Shown here: positions 34,109 to 43,164 of the stretch, one piece after another | How the letters are laid out: the number at the start of each line of letters is the position of its first letter | How positions within the stretch are numbered: the first letter of the stretch is position 1 | Assembly: GCA_004558145.1 (NCBI GenBank) | Contig: SFDQ01000002.1 | Span: 376,081 to 440,080 of the forward strand | Length of the DNA stretch: 64,000 nucleotides | Direction of reading: 5' to 3' | Source of the DNA: Oscillospiraceae bacterium | GTDB taxonomy: Bacteria > Bacillota_A > Clostridia > Oscillospirales > Ruminococcaceae | Translations under genes and position numbers: made by a program | The notes under the pieces: model-generated | Seen by the model: only the letters and a program-made list of their open reading frames with translations | Databases searched by the model: none | Told to the model about the DNA's origin: nothing

Positions 34109-34681
34109 TCACATCTCCCAGACCGCCGGGCAGGTGGTGGACACCGCCGCCGCACCCGCCCGCATGGCGGCCATGACTTCGTCCTTGTACTTGATGAGCC
34201 CGCCGGCGATGACCGGCGTGGCGGTGGACTGGGTGATCTCGGTGATGACCCGGGGCATGATGCCCGGCAGAATTTCGATGAAATCCGGCTTGCCCACCGA
34301 GAGCTGGGCCGGCAGGTTGGACAGGGCCAGCGAGTCCAGAATGAAGGCCCGCTGCACCGTGAGCAGCCCCAGATGCCGCGCCCGGCGCACCAGGGCGGGC
34401 CGGGTGGAGATGATGCCGTCCGGCGCACACATGCGGGTGAGGCCGTCCACCGCCACCTCCCGTTGGCTCAGGCCGTCCAAAAGGTCGATGTGCACGATGG
34501 CCAGCTTGCCCGCTTCGCGCACCCGCTCCACCAGGTCCGGGACGTTCACCACCGAACCGAAGAGCAGGAATATCACCTCGCACTCGCTTTTCAGCGCGGC
34601 GGCCAGACCCGCCTCGTCCTTCACCGCCGCGATGACCGGGCAGTCCAGCATGCGGTGCTTTTTGCTCTGACTTTCCTCCAT
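34109..34681 (-). CDS. glpP: Glycerol-3-phosphate-responsive antiterminator GlpP
   Basis: A 190-residue TIM-barrel-like RNA-binding regulator. In Bacillus subtilis GlpP with glycerol 3-phosphate binds leader RNA of glp operons and prevents termination. Segments seen are PVIAAVKDEAGL near residue 15, LFGSVVNVPDLVER near 38, HIDLLDGLS near 64, and EILPGIMPRVITEI near 135. ATG 34681 follows GGGGGAG. It lies directly upstream of glpK and downstream of a leader terminator. Confidence 0.93.
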   Translation of the reverse strand: MEESQSKKHRMLDCPVIAAVKDEAGLAAALKSECEVIFLLFGSVVNVPDLVERVREAGKLAIVHIDLLDGLSQREVAVDGLTRMCAPDGIISTRPALVRRARHLGLLTVQRAFILDSLALSNLPAQLSVGKPDFIEILPGIMPRVITEITQSTATPVIAGGLIKYKDEVMAAMRAGAAAVSTTCPAVWEM

Positions 34682-34743
34682 GGCTCCCCCTTTTGCGGGG
34701 CCAGCGCCCCACCGAATTGACAAAAAATAAACATGTACGCAAA

Positions 34744-34771
34744 AGCGGGGCGAACTCTCGTTCGCCCCGCT
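34744..34771 (-). terminator. Leader terminator of glpP-glpK (probable GlpP target)
   Basis: A 12-bp perfect stem (AGCGGGGCGAAC/GTTCGCCCCGCT) with a 4-base loop and following U residues lies between the promoter and the glpP start, 62 bases before the ATG. Its position fits a GlpP-controlled attenuator. Confidence 0.8.
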
Positions 34772-34795
34772 CCGTTCCTCTACTGGACGATATTT

Positions 34796-34824
34796 ATTAT
34801 GACAGATATTGCAAACAAAGTAAA
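34796..34824 (-). promoter_or_regulatory. Promoter of glpP-glpK
   Basis: TTTACT (34819-34824) and CATAAT (34796-34801) on the minus strand, spacer 17, in a locally AT-rich stretch. Confidence 0.6.
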
Positions 34825-34933
34825 GCTCGGCATTCATTTTTATGCAATGCAACAAATTTTAGTCTGTCTTTCTGTCTATCACGCCAAAACCCGCAACCGT
34901 TTGCAAAGAGATACGCCTGCCTTTGCCGCGGCC

Positions 34934-36802
34934 TCAATAAATAAACGCCGGCAGCATGTAGGTGCAGTAGTTGATGAACGTAATGATGGTGCCATATACC
35001 ACCGGCCCAAGGTAGATGTTGCCCGTATGGATATAGACGCGGCGGTTCACGATCGTTCCCAGAGAAACCGTGGCCAGCATGTAGAGCATGCTCATGTAGA
35101 CTTTCCAGTTGGAAGAAGGGCCAAAGCCTGCGCCGGTGTTCAGCATCACGGTGTAGTACACAAGGCAGACCACAAACATGCCGATGATGTTGCACACCAC
35201 GCAGAGAGCCAGGTTCAGCCCCTCGCGCATCCCCTTGAAGCGATTCAGGCCGTTCATCAGCAGAGAGTTGAAAATCCAAAACAGAATGGTGAACGGCACA
35301 TAGCGCAGCACAATGAGGAATTTGTTCAATGTGAGCGGTGGGAAAGTCAGGTCGTTGTAGTTGAAGGTGACGGTGAACGCAGCGTCAGCGAAGCATACCA
35401 GCACATAGCACATCAGGAAAGAGACCGCCGCCACGGCCACCGTGCGGACCGCGTTGGCAAAAGTGATGGAACCGCCAATATCCGCAAGTTTCAGATTTTT
35501 GTGGATCACTTTCATAAACAGCACAAGGACCAGCGCATTCACAAGCGCCAGAGTGCCCATCAAAAGCAGCACGCTGTTGCCCACAGAGCCCAGCAGGAAC
35601 CAGCGGCTGAAACCCGCCTGATCCCCAATGTGGAACACCTTGCCCACATTGCTGAACAGGAACGGGCCCACGGCCGGCGCACAGAATGCCACCAGCAGCG
35701 TTACAATGACAAAGAGCGCTTTGCTCTTTCCGGTTTTCAGTTCCGTGACGGGGACCGCCGCGGGGCGCGTCATTGCCCGGAAAGGTTCCGCGTATGCCAG
35801 ATTGACAGCCGCCGTAACGGCCAGCGCGATCAGCGACAGCAGCCCGAGGACAGAGAAAGCCGCATGGTACTGCCAGATCTGCGACCCGGCCGCCAGCGTG
35901 TCGTCCAGCGGCAGCGTATCCATGAAGAATTGGGTGCACTCTTTGATGTAGTTGCTGTCCACCGCGCCGGAGCCATGGGTCGCGGTGGCGGCATTGTATA
36001 CGACCCGCCCGCTGCCCTGAGAATAGTCGCCGTACACCTTGCCCAGTTCGATCTTCACATTCGGGTCGTTGAGCTCGCTCTCAGAAAAGGTACCCGCCAC
36101 GCCCCAGTTGATGAACTGCTTTATTTCCGATTTGACCGACAAGTCGCCGGGGAAGTATCCCTCCACCGGGGCAAAGCTGATACGGGAATACGGGTCGAAC
36201 AGGCCCACGTCGAACCCAACATTGATTCCCGTTGCGAAGCCCTCCATGCTGACAAACATCGGGGTCATGATGAAGGCCGATCTGACCCGCTGCACATAGC
36301 CATCCGGGTCTTCCCGCTGCTCTGCGCCGTAAGCATCCAGGACCGAGATCGTGTTGTTTCCGCCCTTCGAATAACCGCCGATGCCGATCCAGTTTTTATC
36401 CACGTAGTCCAGCGTGTTGTACACATATTCGATCAGGTCATACATGCCGTTGGAGACGGTGTCCATGCTCTGCACCACCGTGGAGCGGCCGGCCGAAGTC
36501 ATTTCCAGCAGATAAACTGCCGCGCCCCGGCGCGAAAGCTCAATGGCAAAGCCTTCCAGGCGCTCGGCGATGCTGTCGTTGCCCGGGCTCAGGATCACCG
36601 CCGGAACGGGCGTGTCCTTTGATGCATTGTCCGGACGGTATTCCACCGCGCGGATGATCTCGCCGCTGGGAATCACGATGCGCAGATTGTTCACGCTGAT
36701 TTTTCCGAAAGATGTGAATGTGGCGTAACACCCCACAAGACTGATGATAAACATCGCCGCGCTGATCAGCAGCGCGGTGATCCTCTTTTTTGCCCCGTTC
36801 AT
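34934..36802 (-). CDS. Membrane protein with N-terminal exported alpha/beta-hydrolase domain
   Basis: A 622-residue two-part protein. One N-terminal span (ITALLISAAMFIISLVGCY) is followed by an alpha/beta-hydrolase-like domain (about residues 45-305) with ILSPGND and a GxSxGG nucleophile motif GIGGYSKGGNNT near residue 145. Residues about 310-620 form roughly nine membrane spans. The substrate is unknown. The ATG at 36802 lies 11 bases after GAGGAG; an ATG at 36811 is only 2 bases from it. Base composition is visibly less GC-rich than its neighbours. It lies between the two glp units and has its own leader terminator. Confidence 0.8.
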   Translation of the reverse strand: MNGAKKRITALLISAAMFIISLVGCYATFTSFGKISVNNLRIVIPSGEIIRAVEYRPDNASKDTPVPAVILSPGNDSIAERLEGFAIELSRRGAAVYLLEMTSAGRSTVVQSMDTVSNGMYDLIEYVYNTLDYVDKNWIGIGGYSKGGNNTISVLDAYGAEQREDPDGYVQRVRSAFIMTPMFVSMEGFATGINVGFDVGLFDPYSRISFAPVEGYFPGDLSVKSEIKQFINWGVAGTFSESELNDPNVKIELGKVYGDYSQGSGRVVYNAATATHGSGAVDSNYIKECTQFFMDTLPLDDTLAAGSQIWQYHAAFSVLGLLSLIALAVTAAVNLAYAEPFRAMTRPAAVPVTELKTGKSKALFVIVTLLVAFCAPAVGPFLFSNVGKVFHIGDQAGFSRWFLLGSVGNSVLLLMGTLALVNALVLVLFMKVIHKNLKLADIGGSITFANAVRTVAVAAVSFLMCYVLVCFADAAFTVTFNYNDLTFPPLTLNKFLIVLRYVPFTILFWIFNSLLMNGLNRFKGMREGLNLALCVVCNIIGMFVVCLVYYTVMLNTGAGFGPSSNWKVYMSMLYMLATVSLGTIVNRRVYIHTGNIYLGPVVYGTIITFINYCTYMLPAFIY

Positions 36803-36901
36803 GCGTCGCATCACTCCTCACTTTTTGTTGTCTGTTCTATCCTGAACGCGCCGGCGGCGCAGCCCTCCTTTCCCTCGCCGGCACAAGTCTGTCACGTTAA
36901 A

Positions 36902-36936
36902 AAGGGCGCAAAGGCACCCGATGCCTTTGCGCCCTT
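36902..36936 (-). terminator. Leader terminator before the hydrolase gene
   Basis: A 15-bp stem (arms 36902-36916 and 36922-36936) with a 5-base loop; the A run at its left edge gives five U in the minus-strand RNA. It lies between the hydrolase promoter and the start codon about 100 bases downstream, so it is an attenuator rather than a gene-end signal. Confidence 0.75.
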
Positions 36937-36970
36937 CTCGAATGCTCCGGCGCTCCTTGAAAGCGGTTTT

Positions 36971-36999
36971 ATCGTACCGCAAGAAACTATTTTTGTCAA
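36971..36999 (-). promoter_or_regulatory. Promoter of the hydrolase gene
   Basis: Perfect TTGACA (36994-36999) and TACGAT (36971-36976) on the minus strand, spacer 17. The bases 37000-37165 between this and the glpA promoter are AT-rich and hold no gene I can support. Confidence 0.7.
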
Positions 37000-37166
37000 A
37001 TATGATATATTTCCTATTTTTCGAATATTTTTTGTGTGAACATCCACCGATTCTTTTATTACATTAAAGCTGTGAATCGGATTGAGAATTTATTGTCAAT
37101 CTTTTGTGCAAAACGCGCATCACGCTTTTCAAAAGACCATCGTTTTGCTGAAATACAGGTTGCCTA

Positions 37167-37196
37167 TTGCAATCTTCGGGCGGCTTTTGGTATAAT
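37167..37196 (+). promoter_or_regulatory. Promoter of the glpA-glpB-DUF1667 operon
   Basis: TTGCAA (37167-37172) and perfect TATAAT (37191-37196), spacer 18. The leader to the glpA start is about 145 bases. Confidence 0.75.
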
Positions 37197-37230
37197 CACA
37201 ATGTCAAATGAACAACTGCTTCGTGTTTGA

Positions 37231-37285
37231 GAGTAAAGCAGCCCGTTTCCCGCCTCGCGGGACGTGTTTGCTTTGCTCTTTTTTT
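37231..37285 (+). terminator. Leader terminator of the glpA operon (probable GlpP target)
   Basis: GAGTAAAGCA (37231-37240) pairs with TGCTTTGCTC (37269-37278), enclosing an inner TCCCGC/GCGGGA stem, and is followed by seven T. It lies about 60 bases before the glpA start codon. A second GC hairpin (37296-37316) follows. Confidence 0.82.
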
Positions 37286-37347
37286 ATTTTGTTTTCCGCC
37301 GGGGGCCCTTCGGCGGGCGGCATATTCGGTTTGGGAGGTATTTTTCT

Positions 37348-38796
37348 ATGTACGATGTTGTCATCATCGGCTGCGGCGTGGTGGGCGCGTCGGCAGCCTA
37401 TGAGCTGGCCCGCTACAAGCTGCGGGTGGCAGTGCTGGAGGCCGCGGCGGACATCGCCGCCGGCACCACCAAGGCCAACAGCGCCATCATCCACGCGGGT
37501 TACGACCCGGAGCCCGGCACCCTGATGGCCCGGCTGAACGTGGAGGGCAACCGCCTCACCGGCGAGATCTGCGAAAAGCTGCAGGTGCCCTTCAAGCGGG
37601 TGGGGTCGCTGGTGGTGGCCTTCAGCCCCGAGCAGCTGCCCACCCTGCGCACCCTTTACGACCGGGGCTGCAAAAACGGCGTGCCCGGGCTGCGGCTGCT
37701 CTCCGGCGAGGAGGCCCGGGCGATGGAGCCGGGGCTTTCGGAGGAAGTGTGCGGCGCGCTTTTGGCGCCCAGCGCCGGCATCATCGACCCCTGGGGCTTT
37801 GCCATCGCCATGGCCGAGACCGCGGTGCGCGGCGGCGTGGAGGTGCGGCGGGACTGCCCGGTGACCGGCATCGAGGACACCGGCGCGGGCTTTGTGCTGC
37901 ACACGCCCCAGGGCGATGTGACCGCCCGCTTCGTGCTGAACGCCGCCGGCGTAGACGCCGACCGGGTGCACGAGATGCTGGAGCCCAATGACTGGCAGAC
38001 CCTGCCCAGCCGGGGCGAATACTACCTGCTGGACAAATCCGAGCACGACCGGGTGAGCCGGGTCATCTTCCAGTGCCCCGGCCCGGAGGGCAAGGGCGTG
38101 CTGGTGGCCCCCACCATCCACGGCAACCTCATCTGCGGCCCCAACGCCCAGGGCGTGGAGGACCGGCTGGACCTGGGCAACACCGCCGCCGGCATGGCCG
38201 AGGTGCGCACCAAGGCCGCCCGCAGCGTGCCGGGCGTGGAGTGGCGGCAGAACATCCGCAACTTCGCCGGCCTGCGGGCCAACACCACCCGCAGCGACTT
38301 CATCATCGAGGAGAGCAAGGCCCACCCCGGCTTCATCGACCTGGCGGGCATCAAGAGCCCGGGCCTTTCCAGCGCGCCGGCCATCGCCAAACTGGCGGCC
38401 GAGATGCTGGCCGCCGACGGCCTTGCCCTGGAGCCGGACCCGGATTTTGTGGATAAGCGGGAGCACATCGTGTTCAAGAACCTCTCCGCCGAGGAGAAGA
38501 ACGAGCTCATCCGAAAGGACCCCCGCTACGGCCGGGTGGTCTGCCGGTGCGAGACCATCACCGAAGGGGAGATCGTGGCGGCGCTGCACAGCCCCATCCC
38601 GCCCCGGTCCATCAACGGCGTCAAGCGCCGGTGCAACGCGGGCATGGGCCGCTGCCAGGGCGGCTTCTGCGGCCCGCGGGTGCAGGAGATCATCGCCCGG
38701 GAGCTTGGCATCGACCAGGCCGAAGTGCTGCTGGAACAGGCGGGCAGCACCATCCTGACGGGCAGGACCAAGACGGGAGGGAACGCAAATGTATGA
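37348..38796 (+). CDS. glpA: Anaerobic glycerol-3-phosphate dehydrogenase-type flavoprotein, GlpA-like, with BFD [2Fe-2S] domain
   Basis: A 482-residue FAD enzyme of the DAO family. The dinucleotide motif VIIGCGVVGASAAYELA is at the N-terminus; the C-terminal 90 residues form a BFD-type iron-sulfur domain with CRCETITEGEI and CNAGMGRCQGGFCG, a CxC..Cx..C pattern. It probably oxidises glycerol 3-phosphate to dihydroxyacetone phosphate with GlpB. The ATG at 37348 follows TTGGGAGG; longer upstream frame runs through the leader terminator and is rejected. Overlaps the next gene by 8 bases. Confidence 0.9.
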   Translation: MYDVVIIGCGVVGASAAYELARYKLRVAVLEAAADIAAGTTKANSAIIHAGYDPEPGTLMARLNVEGNRLTGEICEKLQVPFKRVGSLVVAFSPEQLPTLRTLYDRGCKNGVPGLRLLSGEEARAMEPGLSEEVCGALLAPSAGIIDPWGFAIAMAETAVRGGVEVRRDCPVTGIEDTGAGFVLHTPQGDVTARFVLNAAGVDADRVHEMLEPNDWQTLPSRGEYYLLDKSEHDRVSRVIFQCPGPEGKGVLVAPTIHGNLICGPNAQGVEDRLDLGNTAAGMAEVRTKAARSVPGVEWRQNIRNFAGLRANTTRSDFIIEESKAHPGFIDLAGIKSPGLSSAPAIAKLAAEMLAADGLALEPDPDFVDKREHIVFKNLSAEEKNELIRKDPRYGRVVCRCETITEGEIVAALHSPIPPRSINGVKRRCNAGMGRCQGGFCGPRVQEIIARELGIDQAEVLLEQAGSTILTGRTKTGGNANV

Positions 38797-40054
38797 TCTG
38801 ATCGTGGTGGGCGGCGGCCCTGCGGGCCTTGCCGCCGCCTGCAAAGCCTGGGACGAGGGCGTGAAGAACATCCTCGTGCTGGAACGGGACAAGGAACTGG
38901 GCGGCATTCTGAACCAGTGCATCCACAACGGCTTCGGCTTGCAGCGCTTCAAGGAAGAGCTCACCGGCCCGGAGTATGCCGGGCGCTACATCGACATGCT
39001 GAAGGCCACCGGCGTGCAGGTCAAGCTGGACACCATGGTGCTTCAGGTGGTGCCGGGCGAGGACGGCGCGCCCCATCAGGTGCACGCCATCAACGGCGCC
39101 GACGGCTACATGGTGCTGGAGACAAAGACCATCGTGCTGGCCATGGGCTGCCGGGAGCGCACCCGGGGCGCCATCAGCACCCCCGGCGAGCGGTGCGCCG
39201 GCGTGTTCACCGCCGGGGCGGCCCAGCGCTTTCTCAACATGGAGGGCTACATGGTGGGCCGCCGGGTGGTCATCCTGGGCAGCGGCGACATCGGCCTCAT
39301 CATGGCCCGCCGCATGACCCTGGAAGGGGCCAAGGTGCTGGCCTGCGTGGAGCTGATGCCCTACTCCGGCGGTCTGACTCGCAACATCGTCCAGTGCCTG
39401 GAGGACTACGGCATCCCCCTCTATCTCTCCCACACCATCACCGACATCAAGGGCCACGAGCGGGTGGAACAGGTGACGGTGAGCCAGGTGGGCCCCGACC
39501 GGCGGCCCATCCCCGGCACCGAGATGGTGTTCGACTGCGACACCGTGCTTTTGAGCGTGGGCCTCATCCCCGAGAACGAGCTGACGCGGCAGGCGGGCAT
39601 CGCCATGGACCGCCGCACCAGCGGCGCGGTGGTGTTTGAGAACATGGAGACCGGCGTGCCCGGCATCTTCGCCTGCGGCAACGTGGTGCACGTCCACGAT
39701 CTGGTGGACTATGTCTCCGCCGAGAGCGAGCGGGCGGGCGCGGCAGCGGCCGCCTGGGTGCAGGGCAAGCACGCGGCGGGCGAGGCGCTGGAGCTGAAAA
39801 ACGGCGACGGCGTGAGCTACACCGTGCCCCAGCACCTGCGGCTGGACGCGCTGGAAAAGCCCGCCCAGGTGTTCTTCCGGGTGAACCGGGTGACCAGGGA
39901 CGCGCAAATTCTGGCCACCGACGCCGACGGCAAGACCATCGCCCGCTTCAAGCGGGAGCACATGGCTCCCGGCGAGATGGAGCAGGTGGCGCTGCCGCCC
40001 CAGCTTTTGAAACTGGCACGGGGTCCCCTGACCCTGAGCATCCGGGAGGTGTGA
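38789..40054 (+). CDS. FAD/NAD(P)-dependent oxidoreductase, GlpB-like partner
   Basis: A 421-residue two-dinucleotide-domain flavoprotein. The FAD motif is LIVVGGGPAGLAAACKA at the N-terminus; the NAD(P) motif is VVILGSGDIGLIMARRM near residue 157; the GIFACGNVVHVHDLVDY segment near 290 is the second FAD contact. In many Firmicutes this protein lies with GlpA and a DUF1667 protein and passes the electrons onward. It is tightly coupled, overlapping glpA by 8 bases and followed by DUF1667 after 4 bases. Confidence 0.88.
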   Translation: MYDLIVVGGGPAGLAAACKAWDEGVKNILVLERDKELGGILNQCIHNGFGLQRFKEELTGPEYAGRYIDMLKATGVQVKLDTMVLQVVPGEDGAPHQVHAINGADGYMVLETKTIVLAMGCRERTRGAISTPGERCAGVFTAGAAQRFLNMEGYMVGRRVVILGSGDIGLIMARRMTLEGAKVLACVELMPYSGGLTRNIVQCLEDYGIPLYLSHTITDIKGHERVEQVTVSQVGPDRRPIPGTEMVFDCDTVLLSVGLIPENELTRQAGIAMDRRTSGAVVFENMETGVPGIFACGNVVHVHDLVDYVSAESERAGAAAAAWVQGKHAAGEALELKNGDGVSYTVPQHLRLDALEKPAQVFFRVNRVTRDAQILATDADGKTIARFKREHMAPGEMEQVALPPQLLKLARGPLTLSIREV

Positions 40055-40058
40055 CGCG

Positions 40059-40412
40059 ATGAAAGAACTGATCTGCATCGTCTGCCCCAAAGGCTGCCAC
40101 CTGAAGGTGGACGAGGAAAACGGCTGGGCCGTCACCGGCAACTCCTGCCCCAAGGGCGCGGAGTACGGCCAGAACGAACTGCGCAACCCCACCCGCGTGC
40201 TCACCACCACCGTCTGCGTGGAGGGCGGGCTCTACCCCCGCATCCCCGTCAAGACCAACCGGGCCATCCCCAAGGGCCTTTTGATGGACGCCATGGCCGA
40301 GGTGGCCAAGGTACGCCTCGTCGCGCCGGTGCGCCGGGGCCAGGTCATCCTGCCCGACCTGCTGGGCACCGGGGTCGACCTTGTGGCCAGCCGGGACATG
40401 GACGCGCTGTGA
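40059..40412 (+). CDS. DUF1667 family protein
   Basis: A 117-residue protein with Cys motifs CIVCPKGCHL near residue 6 and NSCPKGAEYG near residue 30, which could hold an iron-sulfur cluster or zinc. It is found almost always with GlpA/GlpB-like flavoproteins and may replace the GlpC electron-transfer subunit; the exact role is not known to me. Last gene of the operon. Confidence 0.88.
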   Translation: MKELICIVCPKGCHLKVDEENGWAVTGNSCPKGAEYGQNELRNPTRVLTTTVCVEGGLYPRIPVKTNRAIPKGLLMDAMAEVAKVRLVAPVRRGQVILPDLLGTGVDLVASRDMDAL

Positions 40413-40441
40413 GCCCGGCCGGAGCCCCGATACAAAACGAC

Positions 40442-40473
40442 AAAGGCCGCCCCCGTTGAGGAGGGCGGCCTTT
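40442..40473. terminator. Bidirectional terminator
   Basis: AAAGGCCGCCC/GGGCGGCCTTT-type stem between the convergent glp operon and the MalY-type gene, with weak T/A flanks on each side. Confidence 0.8.
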
Positions 40474-40532
40474 GCCGTGCTTAAAAGCAGAGAGAAGAGT
40501 GTGAGAGTGCGTTTGTTTGCCGAGAGCCCTTT

Positions 40533-41729
40533 TCACAGCTTCGAAAACACCCGGCCGATTCGCTCCAGCGCCTCCATCAGCTGCGCTCTGGGGCAGGTCA
40601 GGCACATGCGCACGAAGTTCTGGCCCTGTTCCGGGTCGGAGGAAACGCCCATGTCCACGCAGACGTTCGCCTCCCTGTTCAGCTTTTCCACCAGACCCTG
40701 AACGCCCAGTCCGTAAGCGCCGAAGTCCATCCACAGGATGTAGGTGCCGTCGGGCACATGGACCTTCACCTTGGGTAAATGAGCGTGGAAGTAGTTCACC
40801 GCCAGCGCGAGATTTTGGTCCAGATAGACGTTCAGCTCATCCAACCAGTCCTCGCTCTCGTCGTAGGCGGCGATCATCGCCGCCAGGGCAAAGGCGGTGG
40901 GCGGCGCGGAAGCGTAGCCTTTGGAGAAGGTTTCCCGCAGGGCCTTGTCGGGGATGACACTGTAGGCGCAGTGCAGGCCCATCAGGTTGAAGCTCTTGTT
41001 GGGTCCGCTGACCAGAATCAGGTTGGAGTGGTCCTCCACAGCGGCCAGGATGGGGATATGCTTCACGCCGGCACGCACAAAGTCCGAGTGGATCTCGTCG
41101 GACACCAGCACCACCCCGTTGGCCTTGCAGACAGCGGCCATCTTTTGCAGCTCTTGAGCCGTCCAGACGATGCCCAGCGGGTTGCAGGGCGAGCAGAGCA
41201 CGAAGACCTTGTTCTCCGGCTTTGCGCAGGCGGCCTCAAAGGCAGCCCAATCCATGGAATAACTGCCCTCGCCGTCGTACAGCATGTGGCAGCTGACGAT
41301 TTTGCGGCCCAGCCGCAAAACGCTGCTGGTGAAGTGGCTGTAGACCGGGTAGGTCAGGATGACGCCCTCTCCCGGCCGGGAAAAAGCAGCGATGGTCTGT
41401 TCCACGCCGTCCAGCGCACCGCTGGAGTAGACGATCTCTTCCGGGCGGATGATGTAGCCGTAACGGCGTTTGTACCAGTCGATGATGCTGCCCCGAAAAC
41501 GGGGGGTGGTGTCCGGCGTGACATAACCATAGTTGCCAAAATCAGCGGCTTTGTGCAGCGCCCGGGTGATGGCCGGCGCGCACTGGAAATCCATGTCCGC
41601 CAACATAATGCGGATGGTGTCGTCGTCCAGCCGGATGTCGGGGATGAGGGCGCGGAAGAATCCGTCGTCGTCGTACTTCATGCTGAACGTGCCCCGCCGG
41701 GACGCCGCATGGTCAAAATCGTACTTCAT
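40533..41729 (-). CDS. MalY/PatB-type PLP C-S lyase (putative cystathionine beta-lyase)
   Basis: A 398-residue fold-type I PLP protein. It has MLADMDFQCAPAITRAL near residue 43 (typical of MalY/PatB), YSSGALDGVEQTI near 100, SPCNPLGIVWT near 180 and the Schiff-base Lys in VSGPNKSFNLMGLH near 248. Members cleave cystathionine or cysteine to give a thiol or sulfide, ammonia and pyruvate. It follows the APC permease by 3 bases, so it probably acts on the amino acid that permease imports. Confidence 0.9.
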   Translation of the reverse strand: MKYDFDHAASRRGTFSMKYDDDGFFRALIPDIRLDDDTIRIMLADMDFQCAPAITRALHKAADFGNYGYVTPDTTPRFRGSIIDWYKRRYGYIIRPEEIVYSSGALDGVEQTIAAFSRPGEGVILTYPVYSHFTSSVLRLGRKIVSCHMLYDGEGSYSMDWAAFEAACAKPENKVFVLCSPCNPLGIVWTAQELQKMAAVCKANGVVLVSDEIHSDFVRAGVKHIPILAAVEDHSNLILVSGPNKSFNLMGLHCAYSVIPDKALRETFSKGYASAPPTAFALAAMIAAYDESEDWLDELNVYLDQNLALAVNYFHAHLPKVKVHVPDGTYILWMDFGAYGLGVQGLVEKLNREANVCVDMGVSSDPEQGQNFVRMCLTCPRAQLMEALERIGRVFSKL

Positions 41730-41732
41730 GGT

Positions 41733-43076
41733 TCACACATCCTCCTTGCTTTCGCTCATGTTCAGCACCGGTACCTCAGCGCGCTTGCTCACCACAACGC
41801 CCAGCACACCGGCCACCGCCAATACCAGGATGTTGCCCACGATCTCGGCGGTGGAGGAGGTGAAGATGAGCAGGCAGGAGGAAACTGCCAGCAGGACGAT
41901 GGCCGTGATGCAAATAAAGTTCAGGGCGCCGGTGGGGATGTGGTAGCGGGACTTGGCCCACTGCTCCGGGATGACCTTGGGCATACGCATGGCTGCGTAG
42001 GCGGCGATCATGAAAATGACGAAGGTGAGGATCAGGGTGCAGTTGGCGGCGGTCTTCATGTCGATGCCCAGCAGAATGGGCACCAGCGCCACGATGTAGA
42101 CCGCCATAAGAATGCGGTGGTTGGTCCCGAAGCGCTTGTTGGTCTTGGTCAGGAACTTGGGCAGCCAGCCGTCCTTGCAAGCCACCATGGTGGGTAACAC
42201 CATATTGCCGATGGAGAAATTCATGCTGGTGAGCAAAGCGAACATGGCGCCGCCCACCACGAAGAAGGTGTATGCCGCGGGGGGCATGAACACCGCGGCG
42301 GACACGCTCAGAGGCTGGTTTGCCGCCTCGGCCACCGAGATGGTGCCCGCCGCCACAAGAGCGATAAAGGCATAGAACACGGCCACCAGCAAAGTGGAGA
42401 TCACCATGGCCAGAGGGATGTCGCGCTGGGGATTTTTGGCCTCGCTACTGTAGCTCACGATGAAGGTGCCGCCGCCCACCGCAAAGGTGAGGAAAACGCA
42501 GGCCAGGATAAAGCCCATCGCCCCGCCGGTCATGAACTGGTCCGGGTCAAAGTAATTGGGCTCAAGGCTGCCCATGCCCATCACGATGTAAAGGACCAGC
42601 GCCGCCAGCAATACCACCATCATCACGGTCTGCAGCCGGGCCGCCTGCTTGACGCCCACCAGATGCATCACCAACAGCACGGTGAGCACTACCACGCACA
42701 CCGCCACTTCATTCGCCCCGGGAAACAGCGACAGGAAGTAGGAGGTGAAGGACAGGGCATAAAATGACATGCCCAGGATCATGAACAGATTCACATAAGT
42801 ATAAATGCCTGCGAGCTGTTTGTTGCACAGGGTGGCGAACATGGTGTAGTAGCCGCCCGGAAAGGACGCGGTGCCCGCCAGCAGCAGCTGAGGCACCGAA
42901 GAGAACACCGTAAGCACCGCCGCGATGAGCATGGCAAAGATGATGCTGCGACCAGTGAAGCCGATGCCGATGCCCAGCAGCGTCATCACGCCCGCGCCGA
43001 TGATCTGACCCCCGGCCAGCGAGAGAAGGTCCAGCAAAGAGAGCTTTTTGCTGGCGGTTTGCTTTTCCTGAGACAT
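41733..43076 (-). CDS. APC superfamily amino acid permease
   Basis: A 447-residue transporter with about twelve membrane spans. The N-terminal SLAGGQIIGAGVMTLLGIG is the classic substrate-binding unwound helix 1, and FAVGGGTFIVSYSSEAKNPQ near residue 205 matches helix 6 of the family. The substrate is not certain; pairing with a MalY-type lyase suggests a sulfur amino acid. Preceded by a promoter with MarR-type operators. Confidence 0.9.
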   Translation of the reverse strand: MSQEKQTASKKLSLLDLLSLAGGQIIGAGVMTLLGIGIGFTGRSIIFAMLIAAVLTVFSSVPQLLLAGTASFPGGYYTMFATLCNKQLAGIYTYVNLFMILGMSFYALSFTSYFLSLFPGANEVAVCVVVLTVLLVMHLVGVKQAARLQTVMMVVLLAALVLYIVMGMGSLEPNYFDPDQFMTGGAMGFILACVFLTFAVGGGTFIVSYSSEAKNPQRDIPLAMVISTLLVAVFYAFIALVAAGTISVAEAANQPLSVSAAVFMPPAAYTFFVVGGAMFALLTSMNFSIGNMVLPTMVACKDGWLPKFLTKTNKRFGTNHRILMAVYIVALVPILLGIDMKTAANCTLILTFVIFMIAAYAAMRMPKVIPEQWAKSRYHIPTGALNFICITAIVLLAVSSCLLIFTSSTAEIVGNILVLAVAGVLGVVVSKRAEVPVLNMSESKEDV

Positions 43077-43164
43077 TTGATCCTCTCCTTTTCATTGTTG
43101 AACCAATGGATAGTACCCTGTCTGCCGCGGCTGACGCCTGTTCTCCCCCATGGCCGGCATTTAC

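Noticed and set aside
37000..37165. Small gene in the AT-rich stretch between the hydrolase and glpA promoters
   Set aside because: A short open frame exists but has no ribosome site or recognisable sequence, and it would be cut by the glpA promoter.
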